A stretch of 64,000 bases of DNA, taken from NCBI GenBank assembly GCA_947502925.1, contig CANNBS010000001.1, positions 1-64,000 of the forward strand, written 5' to 3'. Origin of the DNA: an uncultured Marinicella sp. (GTDB lineage: Bacteria > Pseudomonadota > Gammaproteobacteria > Xanthomonadales > Marinicellaceae). The notes below the pieces were generated by a model, which was not told where the DNA came from, ran no database searches, and was given only the letters and a program-made list of their open reading frames with translations. This document shows, in pieces, positions 55,502-64,000 of this stretch; positions within the stretch are counted from its first letter, which is position 1, and each line of letters opens with the position of its first letter. Position numbers and translations under genes: made by a program.

Positions 55502-55912
55502 TTACTGCCAGTTGCCGATATCGGAGGCCAATTTATCACCACCGGGGCTTTTGTCACTGCCGTAAGAATAGATATCAAAACTCTGACCGTGCTGACTACG
55601 GGCTGAAAACTGATAGGACTCACCCCAGGGGTCAGTCAATTCTTTTTCTTTGACATAAGGACCCATCCACATGGAGTCACCACTGTCATTAACCAACTGC
55701 TCTAAACTGTTGGGCATATTGCCGGTGTCCAGATAAAATTCCTGCACCGCAGCGGTCAGTTTTTGCACTTCTAATTGGGCTTGTTTATATTTGGCTTTAT
55801 CCTGGCCGCCGGTGACATTTCGCACCACCAGGCCAAAAATCACGGCCAAAATGGTCATCACCACCAAAACCTCAATCAAACTAAAACCTTGTTGTCTTCT
55901 TTTCTTGTTCAT
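55502..55912 (-). CDS. gspG: Major pseudopilin GspG
   Basis: The 136-residue major subunit of the pseudopilus has prepilin site QQGFSLIEVLVVMTILAVI, and a C-terminal calcium-type loop YGSDKSPGGDKLASDIGNW. ATG 55912 gives a short basic leader (MNKKRRQQG) with GAGAG 8 nt upstream; two in-frame ATGs lie 6 and 15 nt earlier. The gspF stop overlaps the earliest as TAATG. Confidence 0.93.
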   Translation of the reverse strand: MNKKRRQQGFSLIEVLVVMTILAVIFGLVVRNVTGGQDKAKYKQAQLEVQKLTAAVQEFYLDTGNMPNSLEQLVNDSGDSMWMGPYVKEKELTDPWGESYQFSARSQHGQSFDIYSYGSDKSPGGDKLASDIGNWQ

Positions 55913-55926
55913 AATCATTTCTCTCA

Positions 55927-57138
55927 TTATCCTACTAATTCACTCATGTTCATCATGGGCATTAAGATGGCAAACACAATGGTGAAAATTAAACCTGCCA
56001 ATATCAGTACCAAAACCGGCACCAACACGGACAGCATCCGATCGATGGTGTTTTTAACCTCGCTGTCATAGGTATCCGAGGTCCGCACCAGCATAGCATC
56101 TAAATGCCCTGTTTCTTCGCCCACGCTTAATAATTGTTGCGCCAATTTCGGGAAAGACTCTTCTTTGGCCAGGGCGTCTGCCAAAGGCGAGCCGTGTTTA
56201 ACCTTTTCAGTGGCATTGGCTATGGCTTTGGCAATCACTGAATTGCCCACCACTTTTCTGGCCACTTGTAAGCCCGATAACAGGGGCACACCACTGTCGG
56301 CCAAAGTGCCCAGAGTCCGGGTGAATTTAGCCGTTTCCACACGGGTGATTAATTCACCGAACAAGGGTAATTTTAACATTCGCTGATCCCAGCTGTATCT
56401 AAAATCAGGTTCCTTCAGTTTTTGCCGCAATAACACCACCAAAATAACAACAACCAACACAATTAACCACCAGAAACTCTGCACCACCGCAGCACCGGCA
56501 AATACAAAACGGGTAATCAGCGGCAACTCAATGTTGGCATCGGCAAACAGCGGTTCAAACTTCGGCACCACTTTAGCCAGTAATATAAATAACGAGCCCA
56601 CCGCCAGCACCAACAAAATAGCCGGATAAATCATCGCTGAAATAACCGAATCACGGAGTTCTTTGGCACTTTGCAAATAGGTGTTAAGACGCTGTAGCGA
56701 GACCTCTAAGGTACCTCCCATTTCGCCGGCTCGGACCATGTTGGTGTACATGTTGGAAAACACGCCGTGCTGATCTTCCAGCGCATCGGATAAGGAACCG
56801 CCGCCGCGAACTTTATCGCGCACCTGTTCAATCATCGGCCGCAGCCGTTCATCGTCATTTAAGTCGATCATCACCGACAAGGACCGATCAAGGGGCATCC
56901 CGGAGGACAATAAGGTGGCCAGTTGTTCTGTGAAGTGTGCCACTTGCTTATTGTTTATTTTACTGCGCCTTGCCAGCAAGTTCTCCAGTGAAAAACCGGG
57001 CTTAAGTTCTTTGGCCGAAATAGGCATATTTCCGGCTTCCTGAATTTTAGCAATCACTTCGGCCTTGGTCATGGCTTCAATCTGACCTTCCAAAGGTTCA
57101 CCCGCCGGGGTGATGGCTTTATAGATGAATTGAGCCAT
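55927..57138 (-). CDS. gspF: Type II secretion inner-membrane platform protein GspF
   Basis: The 403-residue polytopic protein has two T2SSF repeats (cytoplasmic helical domains near residues 65-190 and 265-390, e.g. MVRAGEMGGTLEVSLQRL and LLSVGEETGHLDAML) and three membrane segments. It connects the ATPase to the pseudopilins. It overlaps gspE by 1 nt. Confidence 0.94.
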   Translation of the reverse strand: MAQFIYKAITPAGEPLEGQIEAMTKAEVIAKIQEAGNMPISAKELKPGFSLENLLARRSKINNKQVAHFTEQLATLLSSGMPLDRSLSVMIDLNDDERLRPMIEQVRDKVRGGGSLSDALEDQHGVFSNMYTNMVRAGEMGGTLEVSLQRLNTYLQSAKELRDSVISAMIYPAILLVLAVGSLFILLAKVVPKFEPLFADANIELPLITRFVFAGAAVVQSFWWLIVLVVVILVVLLRQKLKEPDFRYSWDQRMLKLPLFGELITRVETAKFTRTLGTLADSGVPLLSGLQVARKVVGNSVIAKAIANATEKVKHGSPLADALAKEESFPKLAQQLLSVGEETGHLDAMLVRTSDTYDSEVKNTIDRMLSVLVPVLVLILAGLIFTIVFAILMPMMNMSELVG

Positions 57139-58871
57139 TACGCGTGTGACACCCGAATGACTTCTTCAAAACTGGTGTCGCCATCGAGGCATTTCAGTAA
57201 GCCGTCTTCATACATGGTCAGCATACCTTCATGTTGTGCCTGTTGTTGCAGTTCACCGGCGGTGGCACCTTTCATGACCATCCTTTTTAGTTCTTCAGTC
57301 ATGGTTAAACATTCTAAGATCGACATCCGACCGGCATAACCGGTGGGGTTTTCTTTGGAAGGCTGAGGTCGATAAAAATAGTAATCGTCCTGTTCTTTTA
57401 GCTGTTTTAAGTTAAGTTCATCAATCATTTCCGGCATCACCTGATAACGTTCCATGCTGGATTTGTCCAAACGTCGCACCAGTCGTTGTGCCAATAAACC
57501 ATTAACTGTCGAGGTTAATAAATAATCTTCAACGCCCATATCAATCATCCTCGTAATACCGCCGGCGGCTGAATTGGTGTGAATCGTTGATAACACCAAG
57601 TGGCCGGTTAAGGCGGATTGAATGGCAATTTTAGCGGTTTCCAGATCCCGCATCTCACCAATCATGATAATGTCCGGATCCTGTCGAACAATGGCTCGCA
57701 GGGCACTGGAAAAATCCAATCCAATGGATGATTTGGCCTGAATCTGATTAATACCGGTGAGCTGATACTCCACCGGATCTTCCACCGTAATAATTTTACG
57801 GTCTTCCGTGTTTAAGCGTTGCAATGCCGTGTAAAGGGTGGTGGTTTTACCACTACCGGTGGGACCGGTGACCAGTAAAATACCATGGGGCATTTCCAAC
57901 ACTTTCAAAAAGGGATCTAAGGTGTAATCTCGAAAACCCAGTTGATCAAAATCAAACACGATGCTTTCACGGTCCAGAATACGCATCACCACCGATTCAC
58001 CATAAGATGTCGGTACTGTCGAGACCCGCAGGTCTAACTCCTTACCTTGAACCCGCAACATAATACGACCATCCTGCGGTAATCGTCGTTCGGCGATGTT
58101 TAATTTGGCCATAATTTTTATCCGCGAAATAACCGCCGCCGTTGATCGGGCCGGTGGTGATTCCACTTCATGCAACACGCCATCTAAACGATAACGCACT
58201 TTTAATCGATTCTCAAAAGGCTCAATGTGAATATCCGATGCCCGCGACTCAACCGCCCGTTGCATAATCATATTCACTAAACGAATCACCGGCGCTTCCG
58301 AGGCCAGATCTTTTAAATGCTCAACATCCTCTTCTTCACCACTTTCGTCTCCCAGGCCTTCGACGATTTGGCCCATGGCTGATTTGCCGCCGCCATAAAG
58401 TTTTTCAATGGTGTTTTCCACTTCTGACGGCATACCGATTTTAATCTCGATGTCCTTATCAACCACCATCTGAATAGATTTCAGCAAATAATCCAGGTAA
58501 GGATAAACCATCACCACTGTGATCGACTTATCATCTTCAGCAATCGGAACGAACTGGGACTCACGCATGAAGCGAATCGGAAACTCGGCATTGACATTGG
58601 TGGTGTCTGGAATGTCATCCTCAGCAATGAGCGGTAAATCCATCATTTCATGCAGACTTAAGGCCACATCGCGCTCTGACGCCAGGCCTAATCGCACCAA
58701 TAAAGGCACCAGTGAAACACTGAAGCTTTCTTTATTCAACCGAATACCACGCTGTAAATCCTCTTCTTTCAGGCGGCCTTTTTCCACCAGATAGTCACTC
58801 AGACGGGTTTCAAAGTCCGGCTCAGGCAGTTTGGTTTCTGTATGTTCTTTTGTTAAAACGTTCTCTGACAT
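57138..58871 (-). CDS. gspE: Type II secretion ATPase GspE
   Basis: The 577-residue hexameric ATPase powers pseudopilus assembly. It has N-terminal regulatory domains, Walker A GPTGSGKTTTLY, the Asp box around ITVEDPVEYQ, Walker B region DPDIIMIGEMRD and the His box LVLSTIHTN. The C-terminal tetracysteine zinc loop typical of GspE is absent: only one Cys is seen after the His box. It is the first gene of the operon. A TTGACA on the minus strand (58956-58961) overlaps a GACAG/CTGTC repeat (58943-58959), but a matching -10 is not clear. Confidence 0.93.
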   Translation of the reverse strand: MSENVLTKEHTETKLPEPDFETRLSDYLVEKGRLKEEDLQRGIRLNKESFSVSLVPLLVRLGLASERDVALSLHEMMDLPLIAEDDIPDTTNVNAEFPIRFMRESQFVPIAEDDKSITVVMVYPYLDYLLKSIQMVVDKDIEIKIGMPSEVENTIEKLYGGGKSAMGQIVEGLGDESGEEEDVEHLKDLASEAPVIRLVNMIMQRAVESRASDIHIEPFENRLKVRYRLDGVLHEVESPPARSTAAVISRIKIMAKLNIAERRLPQDGRIMLRVQGKELDLRVSTVPTSYGESVVMRILDRESIVFDFDQLGFRDYTLDPFLKVLEMPHGILLVTGPTGSGKTTTLYTALQRLNTEDRKIITVEDPVEYQLTGINQIQAKSSIGLDFSSALRAIVRQDPDIIMIGEMRDLETAKIAIQSALTGHLVLSTIHTNSAAGGITRMIDMGVEDYLLTSTVNGLLAQRLVRRLDKSSMERYQVMPEMIDELNLKQLKEQDDYYFYRPQPSKENPTGYAGRMSILECLTMTEELKRMVMKGATAGELQQQAQHEGMLTMYEDGLLKCLDGDTSFEEVIRVSHA

Positions 58872-59005
58872 AATGTATTTATGTAATTATCCTTCTTTTT
58901 GTGGTCTGCTTTGTTAGGCATCGACCGGCTTTGGTGTTTTAAGACAGCGGCTGACTGTCAAAGTTCGGGCTGATGGCAACCATGATGCGGCTTTATGCCT
59001 TTAAT

Positions 59006-59611
59006 CTATGATTTCTCAGTGTCTCGCCATTCGATTAATCTTTCAATAAATTTTTGGTTCAATATAATCCACAAAACAACAGGCACCACCGGCGTTAAGA
59101 TTAAATAAGACAACTGATACATGGCTGCCACCAGATTATGGTTTATACCGGTGGCATTGATGGCCTCAAAAGCATCACCCCCTGAAAACAACAAGGATTT
59201 ACAGGTTTCCCAAAAAACACCGTTGGCCTGCAGTAAACACACCACACCATAAGCAATCAAGATATGAGCTATTTTTTTCTTGTGGCTTAATTCCGGAACT
59301 GAAATGGTTAAACCGGCAAACACCGCCAAACCGTACCCATAAACCAAGGGATTAACGGTCACATCTAAAACTGCCAGTTTATCATCTTGACCGGCAAATT
59401 GCTGTGCCGGAAAAATCAGGGTTTCAACCGTCAACACATGCCGGGTTTGATTGATGCCGTTAAACAAGTCCGGCTGCCAGGTAGTTAACAGCCATTCAGC
59501 TAAAGAGTGAACCGGCAATATTAATAAGGTCGCCGCGGTAAACCAGATGAAAAAACATAAAGGCAAATAAAGTACCGAACTGACCAATAATTCTTTTATG
59601 GGCGACTTCAT
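59006..59611 (-). CDS. Probable exosortase-H-associated membrane protein
   Basis: The 201-residue inner-membrane protein has four or five hydrophobic segments: LYLPLCFFIWFTAATLLILP at the start, then VNPLVYGYGLAVFAGL, AYGVVCLLQANGVFWETCKSLLF and YQLSYLILTPVVPVVLWIILN. From memory this pattern (NPL-YGYGL, YQL-YLILP--PV-LW) matches the family linked to exosortase XrtH. No exosortase lies in the window. The sorting-tail protein at 14044-14937 would be a fitting substrate. It begins 8 nt after purL and is probably co-transcribed with it. Confidence 0.5.
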   Translation of the reverse strand: MKSPIKELLVSSVLYLPLCFFIWFTAATLLILPVHSLAEWLLTTWQPDLFNGINQTRHVLTVETLIFPAQQFAGQDDKLAVLDVTVNPLVYGYGLAVFAGLTISVPELSHKKKIAHILIAYGVVCLLQANGVFWETCKSLLFSGGDAFEAINATGINHNLVAAMYQLSYLILTPVVPVVLWIILNQKFIERLIEWRDTEKS

Positions 59612-59619
59612 GGACTGAC

Positions 59620-62600
59620 TCAGTTTACGAACCTACGGGCATTATAAAACATGCGCTGCCAGGGCGATGCATCCTGCCATTCAGCCGGTGCCCAGGACAT
59701 TTGCACACCCCGAAATACCCGCTCGGGATGCGGCATCATGGCTAACACACGACCATCTGTATTACTCACAGCCGCCACCGCTGACTGGGAACCATTAGGA
59801 TTTAAAGGATAGCGCATGGTTTTTTGGCCGTGGTTATTGGCGTAGTGAGCTGCCATAATGTGCGCGTTCTCATGACCTGAAAAAACTGCCCGGCCCTCAC
59901 CATGGGCAATGGCCACCGGAATCACGGCACCGGCCATACCCTGGAAAAACACATTATTGGTATGGGCAATCTGCAATGAAGAAAACCGGGATTCAAACTG
60001 ACCACTGTGATTGGCTTCAAAATCAGGCCAATCTTCCGTTCCCGGAATAATATTTCGCAGATTTGAAAACATCTGGCAGCCATTACAGACACCCAGAGCA
60101 AAGCGGCTGTCATCTTGAAAAAATGCACTAAACTGACGATGTAACTGTTCATTAAATAAAATACCCTTGGCCCAGCCCTGCCCGGCACCCAACACATCAC
60201 CATAGGAAAAACCACCACAGGCGACAATTCCCTGATAATCTGATAATTGCTTTGTCTGATTAGTCAATGAGGTCATGGGTACATCATCACATTCAAATCC
60301 GGCGCGCATAAAAGCCACCGCCATCTCATTTTGGCCATTAACGCCCTGTTCTCGTAAAATCGCCACCCGTGGTTTTGATGTATTGATATAAGGCGCCATC
60401 AATTCATGCCCAAAATCAAATTTTACATCCGGTGATAAACCGGGATTGGGCTCTTTAATTAATTTAAATTCGCTGTCACAATCATCCGGGTGATCGCGCC
60501 GGGCGGCCATTTCATGACTGGTTCTTGACCAACATTGTTGCAATTTGGCCCGGTCTTGCCGATAAACGCCGTCAGCATGCTTAATCATAAATTCGTCGCG
60601 GTCATTGCAATGACCCACAGACACCACAAAAGAGGCCAACTGATGTGCTTCCAGTAAGCTGTTAACTTTAGTCATGGCGCCTGGCTTAACCTCAATCACC
60701 AACCCAGGTTCTTCATTAAATAAACTTGACCAGACATCGCCTTTAATTGTGATATCGGCACCACAATGACCGGCAAAGCACATTTCAGCCAAGGTCGCTA
60801 ACAGACCACCATCAGACCGATCATGACAGGCTGACAACAAATCCTGCTCGATGGCATCAGCCATAAATGCAAATGTGTGTTTTAGCAGATCAGGCCGATC
60901 CAAATCAGGACTGTCCTGACCTAACTGATTTTGAGCCTGATAAAAAACTGAACCACCCATACGCTGTTGGCCTGCTGCCAGATCTATCAGTAGTAGTTCC
61001 GCTTTGGTATCGCCACTGAGTTGTGGCGTTAAATGTCGCCGCACATCTTTTAAGGGTGCAAAGGCAGAAATAATTAAAGACATGGGTGAAGTAACACTAC
61101 AATCCTGCCCGGCCTCATTGCGCCAGCTGGTATGCATCGACATCGAATCTTTACCCACCGGAATACCTATATCTAAATCCGGACATAAATCCATACCCAC
61201 CGCTTTAACCGCTTCAAACAAGGCCTGAAACTCACCGGGCTCCGAGCTGGCTGCCATCCAGTTGGCGGATAATTTAATGGTACTTAAATCCCTTAAACCG
61301 GTACCGGCCAAATTAGTCAACGCCTCACACACTGCGATGCGCGCAGAAGCCGCCGGGTTGAGTAAAGCCAGTGGCGTGCGCTCACCCACTGCCATGGCTT
61401 CACCGGCAAACCCTTCATAATCACGCAAGGTAATGCCACAATCTGCCACCGGCACCTGCCAGGGGCCCACCATCTGGTCTCGATTAACCAATCCTGTGAC
61501 CGTGCGATCACCAATGGTGATTAAATATTGTTTGCTGGCCACGGTAGGAAATGACAGTACCTGCTCGATGACCTGTCCTAAATCGCTTATTTGTGGTTTA
61601 AATTCCTGGCCGGTTAAGGCTTGGGTTTTGATGTTAATTTCAGTTTGCGGGGTATTGCCAAACAACAAGTCCATCGGGATATGAACCGGATCCTGCTGCA
61701 ATAATTCATCCCGAACCCGTAAGGTCTGTTCAGTGGTTGCCTGTCCCATAATGGCCACCGGACATCGTTCTTGCTGACACAAGAATTTAAAATCATCCAA
61801 TCGCTCTGGCTTAATCGACAAAACATAACGTTCCTGCGATTCATTACACCAAATCTCCATGGGCGACATGGACACATGATCAATTTGCAATCGCCTCAGT
61901 TCAATGTCACCACCTAAAGCTGCGTCATCTAAAATTTCCGGTATGGCGTTCGACAAGCCACCGGCACCCACATCATGAATGGAGCGAATGGGGCTATGTT
62001 CTCCCTGATACCAACAACGGTTGATCACTTCCTGACAGCGCCGCTGCATTTCGGGATTACCCCGCTGTACTGAGGCAAAATCCAATTCTTCCTGACCATC
62101 GGCACTGCTGACGGAGCTGGCGGCACCACCACCGAGGCCAATCAACATGGCCGGGCCACCCAAAACAATGACATAATCACCGGCCCGGGTGTCTTGCTTA
62201 CGAGTGTGGATATCATTAACCGCGCCCATACCACCGGCCAGCATAATCGGTTTGTGATAGCCGCGCCAACGGCCATCAACCGGGTCTTTAATTTCAAAAT
62301 TACGGAAATAACCGACGATATTGGGCCGTCCAAATTCGTTATTAAAGGCCGCCGCACCAATCGGTCCTTTTTGCATAATTTCATAAGCTGGCGCCATGCG
62401 TTTGGGTTGACCGGCTAATTGCATTTCCCAGGGTTGCTGAAAACCCGGGATATTCAAATGGCTGACGGAAAACCCACACAATCCCGCTTTGGTCATGGCG
62501 CCTTGACCGGTGGCAGCTTCGTCGCGAATTTCACCACCTGAACCGGTGGCGGCACCGGCAAACGGCTCTATCGCAGTGGGGTGATTATGGGTTTCGACTT

Positions 62601-63459
62601 TAATTAATACATTTATCGACTGGTTTTGCTGATGATACTGACCGTGCTGATTAATCATTAAGCGCTGTCCCTGTCCGCCTGTAAAAACCGCTGCATTATC
62701 CTTGTAAGCCGATAAGGCCGGTTGTGACGTCTGCGCTTCGGTGTTTTTAATCATTTTAAACAAGGACATCGCCTGAGGTTCATCATCAATGGTCCAGTCA
62801 GCATTGAATATTTTGTGGCGACAATGCTCTGAATTGGCTTGCGCGAACATCATCAGTTCAACATCAGTCGGGTTTTTATTCAGGGCTTTATATTGTCTGT
62901 GCAAATAACTGATTTCTTCATCACTTAAAGCCAGGCCCAAAGATTTATTCAACTGATGTAAAGCCGGTTCACCTTTTTTGTCCAAAGGTACTTCGGTGAG
63001 TGCTTGTGGCTTTTGATGATCGAACAACTGATTAAGCGCTGCAGAGCTGAGATAAACCGCTTCTGTCATGCGGTCAAAGAAAATGCCTGTATGACTTTGC
63101 TTACTAATCGGTTTTTCAAAGATTAGACAACGGCCGGCTTCAACTCTTTTGACGTGATTCAGGCCACAATGATGAAAAATATCAGTGGCTTTACTCGACC
63201 AGGGGGAAATGGTTCCCGGGCGGGGAAAAATGGTCAGTTCATTATCAGCAAATGTCAAAGATGACATCTGGGCATTGAGTAAGCGTTCTATTTTTTTAAT
63301 GGTATCGTCTGCTAATGACTGGTCGATTTCTAACACATAGACGGATTGAACAGCGACGATATGGGGCCAATGATTGGCTTTGGCCCGTTCATTGAGTTTA
63401 TGCTTTTGAAAGCTGGACATGGCATCATCGCCATGTAAAGTAATTAGTGTGAACGCCAT
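59620..63459 (-). CDS. purL: Phosphoribosylformylglycinamidine synthase
   Basis: PurL converts FGAR, glutamine and ATP to FGAM in purine synthesis. The 1279-residue large-type enzyme has the N-terminal PurS-like and linker regions ([20 protein letters not shown]), two AIRS-like ATP-binding halves ([28 protein letters not shown]) and a C-terminal class I glutaminase with the nucleophile in [10 protein letters not shown] and AHGEGRAVF. Length and order match E. coli PurL (1295). Confidence 0.96.
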   Translation of the reverse strand: MAFTLITLHGDDAMSSFQKHKLNERAKANHWPHIVAVQSVYVLEIDQSLADDTIKKIERLLNAQMSSLTFADNELTIFPRPGTISPWSSKATDIFHHCGLNHVKRVEAGRCLIFEKPISKQSHTGIFFDRMTEAVYLSSAALNQLFDHQKPQALTEVPLDKKGEPALHQLNKSLGLALSDEEISYLHRQYKALNKNPTDVELMMFAQANSEHCRHKIFNADWTIDDEPQAMSLFKMIKNTEAQTSQPALSAYKDNAAVFTGGQGQRLMINQHGQYHQQNQSINVLIKVETHNHPTAIEPFAGAATGSGGEIRDEAATGQGAMTKAGLCGFSVSHLNIPGFQQPWEMQLAGQPKRMAPAYEIMQKGPIGAAAFNNEFGRPNIVGYFRNFEIKDPVDGRWRGYHKPIMLAGGMGAVNDIHTRKQDTRAGDYVIVLGGPAMLIGLGGGAASSVSSADGQEELDFASVQRGNPEMQRRCQEVINRCWYQGEHSPIRSIHDVGAGGLSNAIPEILDDAALGGDIELRRLQIDHVSMSPMEIWCNESQERYVLSIKPERLDDFKFLCQQERCPVAIMGQATTEQTLRVRDELLQQDPVHIPMDLLFGNTPQTEINIKTQALTGQEFKPQISDLGQVIEQVLSFPTVASKQYLITIGDRTVTGLVNRDQMVGPWQVPVADCGITLRDYEGFAGEAMAVGERTPLALLNPAASARIAVCEALTNLAGTGLRDLSTIKLSANWMAASSEPGEFQALFEAVKAVGMDLCPDLDIGIPVGKDSMSMHTSWRNEAGQDCSVTSPMSLIISAFAPLKDVRRHLTPQLSGDTKAELLLIDLAAGQQRMGGSVFYQAQNQLGQDSPDLDRPDLLKHTFAFMADAIEQDLLSACHDRSDGGLLATLAEMCFAGHCGADITIKGDVWSSLFNEEPGLVIEVKPGAMTKVNSLLEAHQLASFVVSVGHCNDRDEFMIKHADGVYRQDRAKLQQCWSRTSHEMAARRDHPDDCDSEFKLIKEPNPGLSPDVKFDFGHELMAPYINTSKPRVAILREQGVNGQNEMAVAFMRAGFECDDVPMTSLTNQTKQLSDYQGIVACGGFSYGDVLGAGQGWAKGILFNEQLHRQFSAFFQDDSRFALGVCNGCQMFSNLRNIIPGTEDWPDFEANHSGQFESRFSSLQIAHTNNVFFQGMAGAVIPVAIAHGEGRAVFSGHENAHIMAAHYANNHGQKTMRYPLNPNGSQSAVAAVSNTDGRVLAMMPHPERVFRGVQMSWAPAEWQDASPWQRMFYNARRFVN

Positions 63460-63524
63460 AGTAATTCTACTAATAATGACAAAGCCGCTATTTTAACGCA
63501 AAAAGGCCATAAGTATCTGACAAA

Positions 63525-63548
63525 AAAGCCCACCATTAGGCGGGCTTT
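63525..63548 (-). terminator. Terminator of dsbC
   Basis: Arms AAAGCCCGCC and GGTGGGCTTT (one G-U pair) with a 4-nt loop are followed by T-runs on the minus strand. It lies 32 bp past the dsbC stop. Confidence 0.8.
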
Positions 63549-63579
63549 TATCGTTATGAGCGAGACCGGAGCTTAGGGC

Positions 63580-64000
63580 TTATTCACTCGCTTGCATGCT
63601 ATCCAGGCGCTGCTTTAACTGTTGTGGCGGCAGGAAACCCGGCAACATGGTGCCATCGTTCAAAACCAGGGCAGGTGTTCCGGTGACACCCGCAGCAATA
63701 CCTGCCTGGTATTGTTCGGTGACCGGGTTATCACATTGCTTTTGTGCCACCGGAGATCCGGCTTTAGCCTGATCCATGGCTTTATGCTGATCAGCGGCAC
63801 ACCAGACACTGACAGCTTTGTCATAGGAAGCTGTTTTCAAGCCTGATCGAGGGAAAAACAGATATGAAATACCAATGCCCAAATCATTATAACCCTGCAT
63901 TTCAGCATGCAGTTTTCGACAATAACCACAATCAATGTCTGTAAAGACAGTCACTTTATATTGCATCTCTTCGGGGAAGAAATTAATGCGTGAATCACTG
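63580..64000 (-). CDS. dsbC: Thiol:disulfide interchange protein DsbC, 5'-truncated by window edge
   Basis: DsbC is the periplasmic disulfide isomerase. The visible 140 codons are the thioredoxin-like catalytic domain: VFTDIDCGYCRKLHAEM with the CGYC active site, a second Cys pair (VWCAADQ and KQCDNP) and the cis-proline loop GVTGTPALVLNDGT. The frame stays open to the right edge, where residues preceding the internal Met (RINFFPEE) continue the protein. The signal peptide and dimerisation domain lie outside the window. Confidence 0.9.
   Translation of the reverse strand, partial: SDSRINFFPEEMQYKVTVFTDIDCGYCRKLHAEMQGYNDLGIGISYLFFPRSGLKTASYDKAVSVWCAADQHKAMDQAKAGSPVAQKQCDNPVTEQYQAGIAAGVTGTPALVLNDGTMLPGFLPPQQLKQRLDSMQASE

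Noticed and set aside
55291..55623. N-terminal extension of gspH by 111 codons through the palindromic segment into gspG
   Set aside because: Prepilin leaders are short and basic; ATG 55290 gives MAHNHRG directly before the cleavage site. The extension has the composition of the repeat element and overlaps gspG.

Overview
The window looks like chromosomal core DNA from a gammaproteobacterium with moderate GC content. Gene content (BamD, LpoA, DolP, TatABC, OxyR, GlnE, RnfABCDGE, PurL, DsbC), a Xanthomonas-like type II secretion operon and exosortase-H-type features suggest a marine lineage near the Xanthomonadales, possibly Marinicella-like. That placement is inference; no rRNA gene lies inside the window. 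There is no prophage, CRISPR array or intact insertion sequence.

Layout. 1-360: three sigma70-type promoters and one intrinsic terminator, all firing leftwards out of the window, in the style of an rRNA or tRNA operon leader. 364-861: membrane-anchored cytochrome c. 967-5598: a compact leftward operon panG-panB-panC-coaC-coaB-coaX-panD covering pantothenate synthesis and the next steps to 4'-phosphopantetheine. It has separate CoaB and CoaC proteins, a type III pantothenate kinase and a non-PanE reductase. 5705-9070: marC, bamD, rluD, pgeF. 9067-13942: tatA-tatB-tatC-pepN-oxyR, leftward. 14044-15938: a secreted propeller-like protein with a sorting tail, a 226-bp MITE-like element and a TetR regulator. 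16067-18535: fadE, whose promoter carries two matching TetR-type operators. 18572-26305: glnE, a DUF4124 protein, pssA coupled to a GAF-phosphatase-kinase fusion, and an exported S9 peptidase. 26372-33760: metG, the Rnf complex and a coupled GIY-YIG protein. 33757-37378: dolP, yraN, lpoA and rsmI, the usual block without diaA.

37362-45939 is a leftward envelope cassette: a secreted Ig-like protein, a SurA/PpiC-like foldase, an O-antigen-type ABC exporter (Wzm/Wzt with a carbohydrate-binding tail), a methyltransferase and three glycosyltransferase-like proteins, one with an unusual N-terminal region. 46072-47469 encodes an abundant-looking exported protein of unknown function. 47758-58871 is a complete type II secretion operon in the Xps order E-F-G-H-I-J-K-L-M-N-D. 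It ends with a translationally coupled lipoprotein, and a GC-rich palindromic segment sits between gspG and gspH. 59006-63459: a probable exosortase-H-associated membrane protein and purL. 63580-64000: the 3' part of dsbC.

The main leads are the CoA operon, the operator pair at fadE, the export and glycan cassette beside the secretion operon, the promoter-terminator-promoter array at the left edge, and the palindromic insert within the gsp operon.
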